Origin: Bergeyella zoohelcum
GTDB lineage: Bacteria; Bacteroidota; Bacteroidia; Flavobacteriales; Weeksellaceae
Assembly: GCA_030523905.1 (NCBI GenBank)
Contig: JAUNHO010000002.1
Coordinates: 1 to 23,170 of the forward strand
DNA: 23,170 nucleotides
Direction of reading: 5' to 3'
In this document: positions 1 through 7,793 of the stretch, piece after piece
How positions within the stretch are numbered: position 1 is the first letter of the stretch
How the letters are laid out: every line of letters starts with the position of its first letter
Translations under genes and position numbers: made by a program
The notes under the pieces: model-generated
What the model was told of the DNA's origin: nothing
The model's database searches: none
The model's input: the letters and a program-made list of their open reading frames with translations, nothing else

Positions 1-27
1 AAGCCTCGAGATAAATCAAAGAGAGGA

Positions 28-59
28 CAAAAGAAAAAGACCACACAAATGGCGGTCTT
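28..59 (-). terminator. Intrinsic terminator of the urease operon
   Basis: Read on the minus strand, AAGACC (59-54) pairs with GGTCTT (42-37) around an 11-base loop and runs straight into a T-rich tract (TTTCTTTT, about 36-29). It starts 20 bases after the stop codon of the porin gene, the last gene of the urease operon. The 6-bp stem is short, so strength is uncertain. Confidence 0.5.
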
Positions 60-79
60 GGTTTTATATTTTCGGATAC

Positions 80-1216
80 CTAAAATGCTTTCAAATAGTA
101 GAGCATTCCTACTCCTACTATATTAGCGTGGCTGTTTGGTGTTAGCTGTTTCAGAGCCTCTTTATAGTATCTATTCGTATTAGAGAAATAGCCGAAAATC
201 TTGAAATCTTGCGATGCAAACGGCTTATATTCTAGCCCTATCATATTGGTATTGTGGGAAGAAAGTGCCGTCCCCAGTCCGTTTTCACTGCTGTCATTCA
301 CTCGCTCCCAAATGGTTTTCCCAGTAATATACCACTGTGGCGTAAGGGCATAATCTAACCTCAGCACCGCCGATTGATACTGCACTTTTTCGGCAAAAAT
401 ATTGGTATTTCTGTAAGCATTGAGTGCGGAGGAAATGCTATTGCTAAAATCCACCGCTGCTGATGTATGGTGCAAATCCAAATACGCCTCAAACTGATTC
501 AGTATCAATTTATTTCCTATGGAAACATTATAATTGGTTTTATTCTTCGCCACCGAAGACCAGCCCACGGAATAATAAGTTTGCCATTTTTTATCCAACA
601 AATCTCCTCTCCAAATCAAATTGAAACCTAATGGAAATTTAGCTGCTTTCAGTCCGTTTGTATCATATTTAGTATTGGCATAAAGCTCGGAAAAAGTTTG
701 GCTCATCGCATTATAAGCCTGTAATTTCAGGGTATTATTGGCATCTGCTTTATAGCTGAGCGTAGAGCCGAGCATAAAGAGATTTTGCTGAGAATTGATA
801 TAATCCGAATAAACATACTCAAAAGTAGGGTTTTTCTCAAACTCCCAGTTACCGAAGTCATTAGCCTGTTTCCCTAGGTCTATTGCCCATTGTTTATTCG
901 CACCGAAAGTATATTCTAGCTCGGCATAATCCAATGAAGCTGGGGCATTGTCTATTGCTCTTGGGCTTTGGCTTCTATTCAGTCTGTATCTTACGCGATA
1001 TTTTAGGTTTTCTACAATTTCGCCTTTCAAATCCATACGGGCTTCGTTGAGCTTATAACCTGCCTGTTCCCCTTCTGCAAAAGGGATTTCAAGAGAATTT
1101 CTTAAAAGTAAATGAAGGTTGGATTTCTGTACAATATTCTCCACTACATTTTCTTTCTCTTGGGCAAATACCGACACCGATACAATAAGCCCTAATGATA
1201 AAAATATTTTACGCAT
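80..1216 (-). CDS. Outer-membrane porin, phosphate-selective porin O/P-like, last gene of the urease operon
   Basis: The protein has 378 residues from the ATG at 1216. A longer in-frame start at 1291 is rejected because it lies inside hypB and hides the signal peptide. Residues 1-18 form a Sec signal peptide ending VFA before Q19. The rest is rich in alternating beta strands. An early segment resembles the porin O/P family: LNEARMDLKGEIVENLKY, followed by YRVRYRLN. The protein ends in Phe after an aromatic/hydrophobic strand (MLYYLKAF), as expected of a beta-barrel recognised by the Bam machinery. It lies 11 bases behind hypB on the same strand, so it is probably co-transcribed with the urease genes. 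The family is general. The substrate is unknown; outer-membrane passage of urea or nickel is an inference from position only. Confidence 0.75.
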   Translation of the reverse strand: MRKIFLSLGLIVSVSVFAQEKENVVENIVQKSNLHLLLRNSLEIPFAEGEQAGYKLNEARMDLKGEIVENLKYRVRYRLNRSQSPRAIDNAPASLDYAELEYTFGANKQWAIDLGKQANDFGNWEFEKNPTFEYVYSDYINSQQNLFMLGSTLSYKADANNTLKLQAYNAMSQTFSELYANTKYDTNGLKAAKFPLGFNLIWRGDLLDKKWQTYYSVGWSSVAKNKTNYNVSIGNKLILNQFEAYLDLHHTSAAVDFSNSISSALNAYRNTNIFAEKVQYQSAVLRLDYALTPQWYITGKTIWERVNDSSENGLGTALSSHNTNMIGLEYKPFASQDFKIFGYFSNTNRYYKEALKQLTPNSHANIVGVGMLYYLKAF

Positions 1217-1227
1217 TTTTCTGATGT

Positions 1228-1944
1228 TTATTCTGATTTTAGTAATCCCTGTTGTTTTTCTTGTGCTTTGTTTTTCAGCCAGTTGCACCATTCGTCTATG
1301 CCATCTCCATTGAGCGTACTGATGCTTATCACCTCCAAATCTGGATTGACCTCACGGGCATCTTTCGTAACGGCTTCCACAGAAAACGGCACATATGGTA
1401 GTAAATCTGCCTTGGAAACCAGCATTAGCTCACTAGTAAGGAACATTCTTGGGTATTTCTTTGGTTTATCATCTCCTTCGGTGGAGGCAAGAAGCGTAAC
1501 GCGTACATCTTCGCCCAAATCAAATGCCGATGGACAAAGCAAATTACCTACATTTTCTATGAAAAGAATATCTGTGCCTTCCAAATCAATATGCTCTATC
1601 GCCTGTAAAATCATTTGGGCTTCTATATGGCACATACCCCCAGTAACGATTTGCAAAGCATTCAGCCCCACATCTCTCAATCTCACGGCATCTCTTTCCG
1701 TCTCTGGGTCTCCTACGAGAACCGATAAATTCAGTTCCTTGCCGAGCCTTCTACCTGTCTCTTGCAATAGAGTAGTTTTACCGCTTCCTGGTGAAGAGCA
1801 GATATTGACCACTAGCATATTTTTTAGTTTGTCTTTAATGGCTTTCGCTACGAAATCATTGGCTTTCAATAGATTAAGCGTAGTATTATCACATTGTACA
1901 GAGCCTACTGGCATTCTGTTGCTTTTCGGTTTTGTTGTATTCAT
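1228..1944 (-). CDS. hypB: Nickel-insertion GTPase HypB
   Basis: HypB is a SIMIBI-class GTPase that delivers nickel to [NiFe]-hydrogenase and, in organisms such as Helicobacter, to urease. Visible here are the P-loop SSPGSGKT (residues 50-57), the family segment TGGMCHIEAQM, and the metal-site segment GNLLCPSAFDLGE. The length of 238 residues is usual for the GTPase core. The N-terminus lacks the His-rich nickel-storage stretch found in some HypB proteins. It follows hypA by 26 bases and precedes the porin gene by 11. No hydrogenase structural gene is in the window, and the gene sits inside a urease operon, so the likely client is urease (inference). Confidence 0.93.
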   Translation of the reverse strand: MNTTKPKSNRMPVGSVQCDNTTLNLLKANDFVAKAIKDKLKNMLVVNICSSPGSGKTTLLQETGRRLGKELNLSVLVGDPETERDAVRLRDVGLNALQIVTGGMCHIEAQMILQAIEHIDLEGTDILFIENVGNLLCPSAFDLGEDVRVTLLASTEGDDKPKKYPRMFLTSELMLVSKADLLPYVPFSVEAVTKDAREVNPDLEVISISTLNGDGIDEWCNWLKNKAQEKQQGLLKSE

Positions 1945-1970
1945 ATTTTTTATTTTTTGGTCAAAAATGA

Positions 1971-2309
1971 TTAAAAAAATTCCACTCTACTGATTCTCAA
2001 TTCCTCCCCTTGTACTATTTTACGAGATGGCTCCCCGCAATCACACACGAAGCGATGAAGTTTTACCTCAAAATCTTTATCACAATGGTCGCAATGAGCA
2101 ATGATAGGCAGAAGCACGACTTCCAAGTCTATATTAGCAAGTTTTGGGTCTTCTAATACCAATGCTTCAAAAGCGTTTTGTATCAGTATTGGCTGAACAT
2201 TAGACAGCAAACCTGCCTCTATTTTTACTTTTGAAATTTCGGAAAAACGCTCCTTATAATGGTCTTCCAAATTGGTTATAATATCCCTAACGATTGATAG
2301 TTCGTGCAT
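1971..2309 (-). CDS. hypA: Nickel/zinc metallochaperone HypA
   Basis: HypA binds nickel through its N-terminal Met-His-Glu and partners HypB. The 112-residue protein starts MHELSIVRDI, which fixes the ATG at 2309. The longer in-frame ORF to 2381 is only a frame shadow of the lysine-rich tail of ureD. The start overlaps the 3' end of ureD by 23 bases, which suggests translational coupling. The zinc site reads C-x2-C, 12 residues, then C-x-C-G. The usual second half is C-x2-C, so one residue appears to be missing between the last two cysteines. Four cysteines are still present. Partnership with HypB and service to urease are inferred from the operon. Confidence 0.92.
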   Translation of the reverse strand: MHELSIVRDIITNLEDHYKERFSEISKVKIEAGLLSNVQPILIQNAFEALVLEDPKLANIDLEVVLLPIIAHCDHCDKDFEVKLHRFVCDCGEPSRKIVQGEELRISRVEFF

Positions 2310-3306
2310 TTTTTTCTTTCGCTTTTGTGGTTTTCTTTGTTTTAGCAGTCGTTTCTTTTTTTGCCGTAGATTTTTTAGCAACCTTCTTTTTCTCGGTTGT
2401 TTTTTTATCTTTTATAGATTTTTTTTCCTTGTTTGGGAGAGCCTTTATTTCTTTATTTTCTATCTCTTCAAGAGGTTTTTCCTCCGTATTTTCACGATGT
2501 TTGATGTATTCCCAAGCCATATTTCCTATGTTTGAAAGCCAATCGTGAAGGGCATCGCCACTCGTTCCCATTACGCGGAGCATCAGTGCATTTTCAGCAC
2601 AGAGTGTAAAACCATAGCTACTATCTGTGAATTGCTCCAAGAGAATCTCATCTAATTCTTTCTTGAAATCATCTGCAAAACGACTCACGATAACCAATGT
2701 AGCCTGATGTGTATATCCCTCAAAAAATAGCAAATCTTCCACAGGCTGGGACTCTGGCTCAATCATCTGATTATCAAATAAAACCAATTTATCATTCCTG
2801 AAAATTTTGGTTTTAGTATGATATTTTTTGAATAGAAATCTCTCGCCTGAAAAAATCCTTCCACCACTGATGATGTCGCCCCAAATCAAATGAGAAGTCT
2901 CTTTCACCTTGATGGTATTCGTAGCCGTGAAAATAGACTTTTCATACGGAATAGTGGGGTGCGGTATGTAAAGAAATTTTGCCCCGTCTTCTATACTAAA
3001 ATTACAAAACTGCCTTGCCCCTTTTTCCTGTGGCATTGGGTGAATTTTGTTATAAGATTGGGTATAAAATTTCATTTCGGTATTCTCTTGGCAATGTATA
3101 TCCATTGTGAGGGTATCTCCGTCCATTACGCCAGGAGAAGAACACATCAGAATCATCTCCAAGAAACTGGTTTCCAAAGAATTACCAAAATGATTAAGCT
3201 TATAAGGTATATCAAAAAAACGCTCTTCAAGCAAGGTCTTTTCGCCTACTTTCTTACAAGAAATCCGCACGGTGCTATTAAGGGAATTATCTTTATTGAT
3301 ATTCAT
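2287..3306 (-). CDS. ureD: Urease accessory protein UreD (UreH) with a lysine-rich C-terminal tail
   Basis: UreD is the scaffold that binds apo-urease and, with UreF and UreG, forms the nickel-loading complex. The protein has 339 residues, against roughly 270-280 for typical members. The first ~270 residues match the family: a beta-rich N-terminal half, the segment HPMPQEKGARQ near residue 90, then PHPTIPYEKSIF. Residues ~272-339 are an added low-complexity tail with about 22 Lys among 68 residues, plus Thr, Ala and Glu, resembling a histone-H1-like tail. The gene starts one base after ureG and its tail overlaps the hypA start by 23 bases. The core call is secure; the tail's role is unknown. 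Confidence 0.9.
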   Translation of the reverse strand: MNINKDNSLNSTVRISCKKVGEKTLLEERFFDIPYKLNHFGNSLETSFLEMILMCSSPGVMDGDTLTMDIHCQENTEMKFYTQSYNKIHPMPQEKGARQFCNFSIEDGAKFLYIPHPTIPYEKSIFTATNTIKVKETSHLIWGDIISGGRIFSGERFLFKKYHTKTKIFRNDKLVLFDNQMIEPESQPVEDLLFFEGYTHQATLVIVSRFADDFKKELDEILLEQFTDSSYGFTLCAENALMLRVMGTSGDALHDWLSNIGNMAWEYIKHRENTEEKPLEEIENKEIKALPNKEKKSIKDKKTTEKKKVAKKSTAKKETTAKTKKTTKAKEKNARTINR

Positions 3307-3307
3307 A

Positions 3308-3919
3308 TTATTGCTCTAAAAGTGCATATTTTTTTATCCAATTAATGACCTCATCTAGCCCTTCTTTGGTTTTTAGATTAGATTTTATGAATGGTTTTTC
3401 GCCTCTCATTCGTTTAGCATCGGCTTCCATTACTTCCAAACTAGCACCTACATAAGGGGCTAAATCTATCTTATTGATTAATAATAAATCGGAACGCGTG
3501 ATGCCAGGTCCTCCTTTTCTTGGGATTTTTTCACCCTCTGCTACATCTATTACAAAGATGGTAAGGTCTGCTAAATCTGGGCTGAAAGTAGCCGCGAGAT
3601 TATCGCCACCGCTTTCTATAAAAATCAGTTCTATATCTGGGTGAAGTTTTACCAAATCTTCCACTGCTTCAAGATTCATAGAGGCATCTTCGCGAATGGC
3701 TGTATGTGGGCAACCGCCTGTCTCCACACCACGAATGCGGTCTGCTGGGAGTTTAGAGTTTTTTATCATAAACTCGGCATCTTCTCTGGTATAGATGTCA
3801 TTGGTTACCACACCTATGCTGTAATTTTCGCTCATTTGTCTTGTCAAAGCCTCTATTAATGCGGTTTTCCCAGAACCCACAGGCCCTGCTACGCCTATTT
3901 TTACAAATTTATTTTCCAT
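3308..3919 (-). CDS. ureG: Urease accessory GTPase UreG
   Basis: UreG is the SIMIBI GTPase whose hydrolysis drives nickel delivery into the urease active site. The 203-residue protein has a P-loop GPVGSGKT at residues 12-19, the nickel-binding Cys-Pro-His at C70-P71-H72 (in [15 protein letters not shown]), the segment [17 protein letters not shown], and a G4-type NKID motif. Length is normal and there is no His-rich N-terminal extension. It is 12 bases behind ureF and one base ahead of ureD, consistent with co-translation of the UreF-UreG-UreD complex. Confidence 0.97.
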   Translation of the reverse strand: MENKFVKIGVAGPVGSGKTALIEALTRQMSENYSIGVVTNDIYTREDAEFMIKNSKLPADRIRGVETGGCPHTAIREDASMNLEAVEDLVKLHPDIELIFIESGGDNLAATFSPDLADLTIFVIDVAEGEKIPRKGGPGITRSDLLLINKIDLAPYVGASLEVMEADAKRMRGEKPFIKSNLKTKEGLDEVINWIKKYALLEQ

Positions 3920-3931
3920 TTTTTATTTTTT

Positions 3932-4618
3932 TTACGATATATAAATTCTTGTATAAAGTTTCTCGTGTTGCATACATTTTATCTCTTGCCCTATACAGCA
4001 AAGCCCTATCAAATCAGGGTCTAATGCTTCCTGCTGATTGACTAATTCTTCTATCAAATCTTTCAAATCGTGAAGAATTTTTTGACTATGATTTTGGCTA
4101 ATCGGTATAATTTTAGCACAATTGGTAACGATTCCGTTAAGTGTATTATAATAAAACGCCGCCAATGCATCCTTTTTATCAATGCCTGAAAACTGGGCAT
4201 AAAGCCCAAAAGCAATAGAATAATGCCCTGTAAGTTCGCCCGATTGTATGGCATCTAAATATTTTTGGCAAAAATCGTAAGGTTTTAGGTCTTGTGCCAA
4301 CTTCAAGAATCTGATTGCTAGTTTATGACTCGCTTGTCTTATTTCATACGGAGCTTTGAGAGCCGTAACCATATCATCTAGTTCTACAAATTTTTTCCAT
4401 ACTTTTCTCCCCAAAGCGAAATCATACGCCAAATTGAGAAAGGCAGCATCATTATAAAAAACGCTGTATTTCAGCATTGTTTCGGCATATTTTTTAGCTG
4501 TGAGAGTGTCTTTTACTAATCCTGAACTGATGTAAGACTCCAGCCCATAGGAATGCGTAAAGCCACCAATGGGAAACATAGAGTCATTAATCTGTAAAAG
4601 TGTCAGTAGTTTTTGCAT
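3932..4618 (-). CDS. ureF: Urease accessory protein UreF
   Basis: UreF is an all-helical protein that bridges UreD and UreG and gates GTPase activity during urease activation. The family signature is at the N-terminus: LLQINDSMFPIGGFTHSYGLE, with its start at about residue 7 (split here as LLQINDSMFP and IGGFTHSYGLE). The 228-residue length is normal. It starts five bases after the ureE stop and ends 12 bases before ureG. No oddities were seen. Confidence 0.94.
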   Translation of the reverse strand: MQKLLTLLQINDSMFPIGGFTHSYGLESYISSGLVKDTLTAKKYAETMLKYSVFYNDAAFLNLAYDFALGRKVWKKFVELDDMVTALKAPYEIRQASHKLAIRFLKLAQDLKPYDFCQKYLDAIQSGELTGHYSIAFGLYAQFSGIDKKDALAAFYYNTLNGIVTNCAKIIPISQNHSQKILHDLKDLIEELVNQQEALDPDLIGLCCIGQEIKCMQHEKLYTRIYIS

Positions 4619-4623
4619 ATTAT

Positions 4624-5070
4624 TTACCTTTTAATTTGGTGAATGCTAAGCATTTGTGTTTGTAATAATTTTCGGTTTTCTATATGGCAATCGTATTGTT
4701 TTCGTTGCAAAAAATCATAAAGTGGAGCTTCATAGGCTACGCTAATTTGCTCATTTTCATCTATATAAATAGGCAAGTGCATATTACCTATTTCAAAACA
4801 AACCACACCCATCTCCACCATATTTCTTGGAGTAATAACAATACAATCACAGGGGTTTATTTCCACCTGAATGTAGATTTTGTCATCTACAAATAGGACA
4901 TCACCATCTTGTAATGGAGTTCTATTATTTTTTTTTATGCCTATTTCACGCCCACCTGCCGTGGTTCTTCTTAGTACACTTTTGGAGGTTTCGTACCATT
5001 CTATTTGCAAAATATCTTTTTCAAGCCCAGTAACCTTTGGATTTGCAAGGATTTCATTCACCAATATCAT
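4624..5070 (-). CDS. ureE: Urease nickel metallochaperone UreE
   Basis: UreE dimers carry nickel to the UreG complex. The 148-residue protein is taken from the ATG at 5070 (MILVNEILAN). The in-frame extension to 5199 would run into the ureC gene and across a hairpin, so it is rejected. The C-terminal domain contains the conserved nickel-binding His in GNMHLPIYI (H98). Unlike many UreE proteins there is no His-rich C-terminal tail: the end is IHQIKR. It is separated from ureC by 79 bases that hold a strong hairpin, the largest gap in the operon. This suggests the accessory genes may be expressed at a different level from ureABC. Confidence 0.92.
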   Translation of the reverse strand: MILVNEILANPKVTGLEKDILQIEWYETSKSVLRRTTAGGREIGIKKNNRTPLQDGDVLFVDDKIYIQVEINPCDCIVITPRNMVEMGVVCFEIGNMHLPIYIDENEQISVAYEAPLYDFLQRKQYDCHIENRKLLQTQMLSIHQIKR

Positions 5071-5094
5071 TACGCTCTGCTTTTTTATGAAATA

Positions 5095-5118
5095 AATGGT
5101 GATATTGCTATCACCATT
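5095..5118 (-). promoter_or_regulatory. Perfect 10-bp hairpin with GCAA tetraloop between ureC and ureE
   Basis: On the mRNA-like strand AATGGTGATA (5118-5109) is followed by GCAA (5108-5105) and TATCACCATT (5104-5095), a perfect 10-bp stem closed by a GNRA-type tetraloop. It begins 31 bases after the ureC stop and ends 24 bases before the ureE ATG. No uninterrupted T tract follows (TATTTCATAAAA), so it is not a standard intrinsic terminator. An mRNA-stabilising or processing element that sets the ratio of structural to accessory proteins is the most plausible reading (inference). Confidence 0.6.
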
Positions 5119-5149
5119 CATCAAAAATTTATTAATTATTATTCTAGGG

Positions 5150-7030
5150 TTAGAATAGCAAATATCTCTGTGCCATTGGCAATTCGCTAAGTGGCTCACA
5201 GGTTTCTACTTTTCCATCTACCTTTACCTCGTAGGTTTCAGGGTTGATTTCAATATTCGGTGTAGAGTTATTGTGAATCATATCTTTTTTACCAATAGTT
5301 CTACAATTCTTCACAGGAAGACAAGCTTTTTTCAATCCATAAGAAGCGATAACTCCCTCATCAATAGATGCTTTTGATACGAAATTGAAAGAAGTCTCTG
5401 TAAGAGCATCACCGTGAGCACCGAACATTTTTCTGTAAATCACAGGCTGTGGAGTAGGAATGGAAGCGTTCGGATCCCCCATTTTAGAAGCTACAATCAT
5501 ACCTGATTTGTAGATAATCTCTGGTTTTACGCCAAACATTTCTGGTTTCCAAACCACAAGGTCTGCTATTTTACCGACCTCAATAGAGCCCACATATTCT
5601 GATACACCGTGCGTAATTGCAGGGTTGATGGTGTATTTAGAGACATATCTTTTTACTCTATAATTATCGTTATCATTTTTATCTTCCTTCAAAGCACCTC
5701 TTTGTACCTTCATTTTGTGAGCCGTCTGCCAAGTTCTAGTAATAACCTCACCTACACGCCCCATCGCTTGGGAGTCAGAACTCATCATACTGATAACGCC
5801 TAAATCCTGCAAAATGTCTTCCGCAGCGATAGTGGAAGGACGAATCCTAGAGTCTGCAAAAGCCAAATCGGTCTTACTCTTTGGGTCAAGGTGGTGGCAT
5901 ACCATTAGCATATCCAAATGCTCTGCCACGGTATTCACTGTATAAGGTTTCGTAGGGTTTGTAGAAGATGGAAGAATATTAGGATACATTGATATTTTCA
6001 TAATATCAGGTGCGTGCCCCCCACCAGCTCCCTCTGTGTGGAATGAGTGTATTGCTCTATTGTTGATAGCCGCTACGGTATCTTCCAAATACCCAGATTC
6101 GTTAAGCGTATCAGAGTGGATTGCCACCTGTACATCATACTTATCTGCCACTTGCAGAGCCATATCTATGGTAGCAGGTGTAGCCCCCCAGTCTTCGTGG
6201 ATTTTAGTACCACAAGCACCCGCTTTTATCATTTCTACTTGTGCTTCAAAATTGGTTACATTACCCTTACCAAAGAAACCAGTATTGATAGGCAGTCCCT
6301 CGGAAGACTCTAACATTCTTTTAATGTGATGCTTACCACCTGTTACGGTTGTAGCATTAGTCCCATCATTAGGGCCTGTACCACCGCCAATAAGGGTAGT
6401 AACGCCACTATAAAGAGCCGTATCTACAATCTCTGGGCAAATGTAATGCACATGGGTATCAATCCCACCTGCTGTTACGATATAGCCCCACGCTCCGTGA
6501 ACTTCGGTTGCAGGACCTATAATCATTCCCTCGGTTACACCATCTTGTGTATCTGGGTTACCTGCCTTTCCTATACCTACAATTTTTCCGTTTTTAATAC
6601 CTATATCCGCTTTTACAATACCCCAGTGGTCTATAATAGTAGCACCGAGTAAGCACATATCCAGTACATCTTTATCTAGCGTGGTAGCAGATTGCCCCAT
6701 ACCATCACGAATGGTCTTACCACCACCGAATTTATTTTCCTCCCCATAGGTTTGGAAATCTTTTTCTATTTCTATGAACAACTCTGTATCTGCCAGACGG
6801 ATTTTATCCCCAGTAGTTGCACCAAATAGGCTATTATAAAACTCTCTCTTGATGTAGAGTTCTCCATTTTTCACTCTCACGGCATCGGAGTTTTGTGCAA
6901 ACAGCGGACTCATTCCCATAAGGGATATTCCCGCAGTAGCCACCCCTACTACCTTTATAAAATCTCTTCTAGACCACCCCTCATTTTGCATTGGGGTAAG
7001 TTCTTTATTATCATTATTTTGTTCAGACAT
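5150..7030 (-). CDS. ureC: Urease alpha subunit UreC with an N-terminal Tat signal peptide
   Basis: This is the catalytic nickel subunit, hydrolysing urea to ammonia and carbamate. The 626-residue protein has a complete active site: nickel ligands H193, H195, carbamylated K276, H305, H331 and D419; catalytic H278, C378, H379 and R395. From memory these correspond to Klebsiella H134, H136, K217, H246, H272, D360, H219, C319, H320 and R336, with a constant offset of 59. The core begins near Y65. Before it lies an unusual extension: S20-R-R-D-F-I-K26 matches the twin-arginine motif (S/T)RRxFLK, residues 27-40 are hydrophobic, and LFA45/Q46 is a likely cleavage site. The ATG at 7030 is 22 bases after ureB, and starting later would leave a gap of about 140 bases, so the extension is probably translated. 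Cytoplasmic nickel loading followed by Tat export is inferred. Confidence 0.97.
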   Translation of the reverse strand: MSEQNNDNKELTPMQNEGWSRRDFIKVVGVATAGISLMGMSPLFAQNSDAVRVKNGELYIKREFYNSLFGATTGDKIRLADTELFIEIEKDFQTYGEENKFGGGKTIRDGMGQSATTLDKDVLDMCLLGATIIDHWGIVKADIGIKNGKIVGIGKAGNPDTQDGVTEGMIIGPATEVHGAWGYIVTAGGIDTHVHYICPEIVDTALYSGVTTLIGGGTGPNDGTNATTVTGGKHHIKRMLESSEGLPINTGFFGKGNVTNFEAQVEMIKAGACGTKIHEDWGATPATIDMALQVADKYDVQVAIHSDTLNESGYLEDTVAAINNRAIHSFHTEGAGGGHAPDIMKISMYPNILPSSTNPTKPYTVNTVAEHLDMLMVCHHLDPKSKTDLAFADSRIRPSTIAAEDILQDLGVISMMSSDSQAMGRVGEVITRTWQTAHKMKVQRGALKEDKNDNDNYRVKRYVSKYTINPAITHGVSEYVGSIEVGKIADLVVWKPEMFGVKPEIIYKSGMIVASKMGDPNASIPTPQPVIYRKMFGAHGDALTETSFNFVSKASIDEGVIASYGLKKACLPVKNCRTIGKKDMIHNNSTPNIEINPETYEVKVDGKVETCEPLSELPMAQRYLLF

Positions 7031-7052
7031 TTTTTTTGGTTTTTAATTGAAA

Positions 7053-7463
7053 TTACTTAATAAACCCTTTTTCTTTTGCCGTTGCAAGTGCTTTCTGTCT
7101 TGATGACTCATCTGCCACGCTTCCATTCACCAATCCGTTGTGTCCATAGACTACTTTCTTTCCGCCTATTTCCACCAATGTTACCTGTGTTTTTTCACCT
7201 GGCTCAAAACGGATTGCCGTACTTGCTGCAATATTCAATCTCATTCCCAATGCTTTCTCTCTATCAAACTGAAGTTTTTTATTCACTTCAAAGAAATGAT
7301 AATGAGACCCTACCTGAATAGGGCGGTCGCCTGTATTTGCCACCTCAATAGAAACAGTCTTTTTCCCTGCGTTGCAGACTACATCTTGGTTCTTTGGGAT
7401 AATCTGCCCCGGAATCATTCCACCCTTTTTAGCGGAAGACTCTTGTTTTTTCGTCTTATTCAT
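7053..7463 (-). CDS. ureB: Urease beta subunit UreB
   Basis: UreB is a small structural subunit of the urease trimer. The 136-residue protein contains the family core [30 protein letters not shown], where the latter is read as [12 protein letters not shown] then [11 protein letters not shown], followed by [15 protein letters not shown]. It has a lysine-rich 14-residue N-terminal extension and a short C-terminal one (KEKGFIK) compared with usual proteins of 100-110 residues. No signal peptide is visible, so if UreC is exported this subunit would have to travel in complex with it. Its ATG overlaps the ureA stop by one base (TAATG), indicating translational coupling. Confidence 0.96.
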   Translation of the reverse strand: MNKTKKQESSAKKGGMIPGQIIPKNQDVVCNAGKKTVSIEVANTGDRPIQVGSHYHFFEVNKKLQFDREKALGMRLNIAASTAIRFEPGEKTQVTLVEIGGKKVVYGHNGLVNGSVADESSRQKALATAKEKGFIK

Positions 7464-7768
7464 TATCTTATAGGGTCATGTACGGTTACTAATTTATTTC
7501 CATCTGGGAACAGACATTCTATCTGTACATCGTGTATCATTTCTGGCACACCTTCCATTACTTGGTCTCTGGTAAGGAGTTTCGTACCCCATTCCATCAT
7601 TTCTGTAACGGTCATTTTTCCATCTCTGGCAGCCTCCATTAGCTCACTTGAAATATAAGCGATGCATTCAGGATAATTCAGTTTTACACCTCTTTTCAAT
7701 CGTTTAGCTGCCAACTCACCTGCTTGATGAAGTAGCAATTTTTCTACCTCTCTTGGAGTTAGTCTCAT
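7463..7768 (-). CDS. ureA: Urease gamma subunit UreA
   Basis: UreA is the smallest urease structural subunit and the first gene of the operon. The 101-residue protein is of normal length and starts with the family pattern [20 protein letters not shown], then [15 protein letters not shown] and [19 protein letters not shown]. It has no signal peptide. A consensus -7 promoter element lies 26 bases upstream, so the transcript leader should be only about 20 bases. UreA and UreB are separate genes here, unlike the fused UreAB of Helicobacter. Confidence 0.96.
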   Translation of the reverse strand: MRLTPREVEKLLLHQAGELAAKRLKRGVKLNYPECIAYISSELMEAARDGKMTVTEMMEWGTKLLTRDQVMEGVPEMIHDVQIECLFPDGNKLVTVHDPIR

Positions 7769-7793
7769 ATATTACTCTATTAAAATTATGGGA

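Noticed and set aside
80..1291. Longer 403-residue porin start at 1291
   Set aside because: It would overlap hypB by over 60 bases and place 25 basic residues before a clear signal peptide; the ATG at 1216 is better.
1268..1993. Open 241-codon frame on the plus strand opposite hypB
   Set aside because: It is an antisense shadow with no family features, and hypB is unmistakable on the other strand.
1971..2381. 136-residue HypA starting at 2381
   Set aside because: The extra 24 residues (Lys/Arg-rich) are a frame shadow of the UreD tail; the HypA family begins MHE, which requires the ATG at 2309.
5095..5118. Intrinsic terminator after ureC
   Set aside because: The stem is strong but no T tract follows on the transcript, and ureE-ureF-ureG-ureD lie immediately downstream on the same strand.
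4624..5199. 191-residue UreE starting at 5199
   Set aside because: The extension runs through the hairpin and into ureC and does not resemble UreE; the family starts near MILVNEIL.
6913..7030. UreC might start downstream of the Tat-like region (at Met38 or Met40), making the signal an artefact
   Set aside because: A later start would leave a gap of about 140 bases after ureB in a tight operon, and the extension is an exact Tat motif with a hydrophobic core and cleavage site, which is unlikely by chance.
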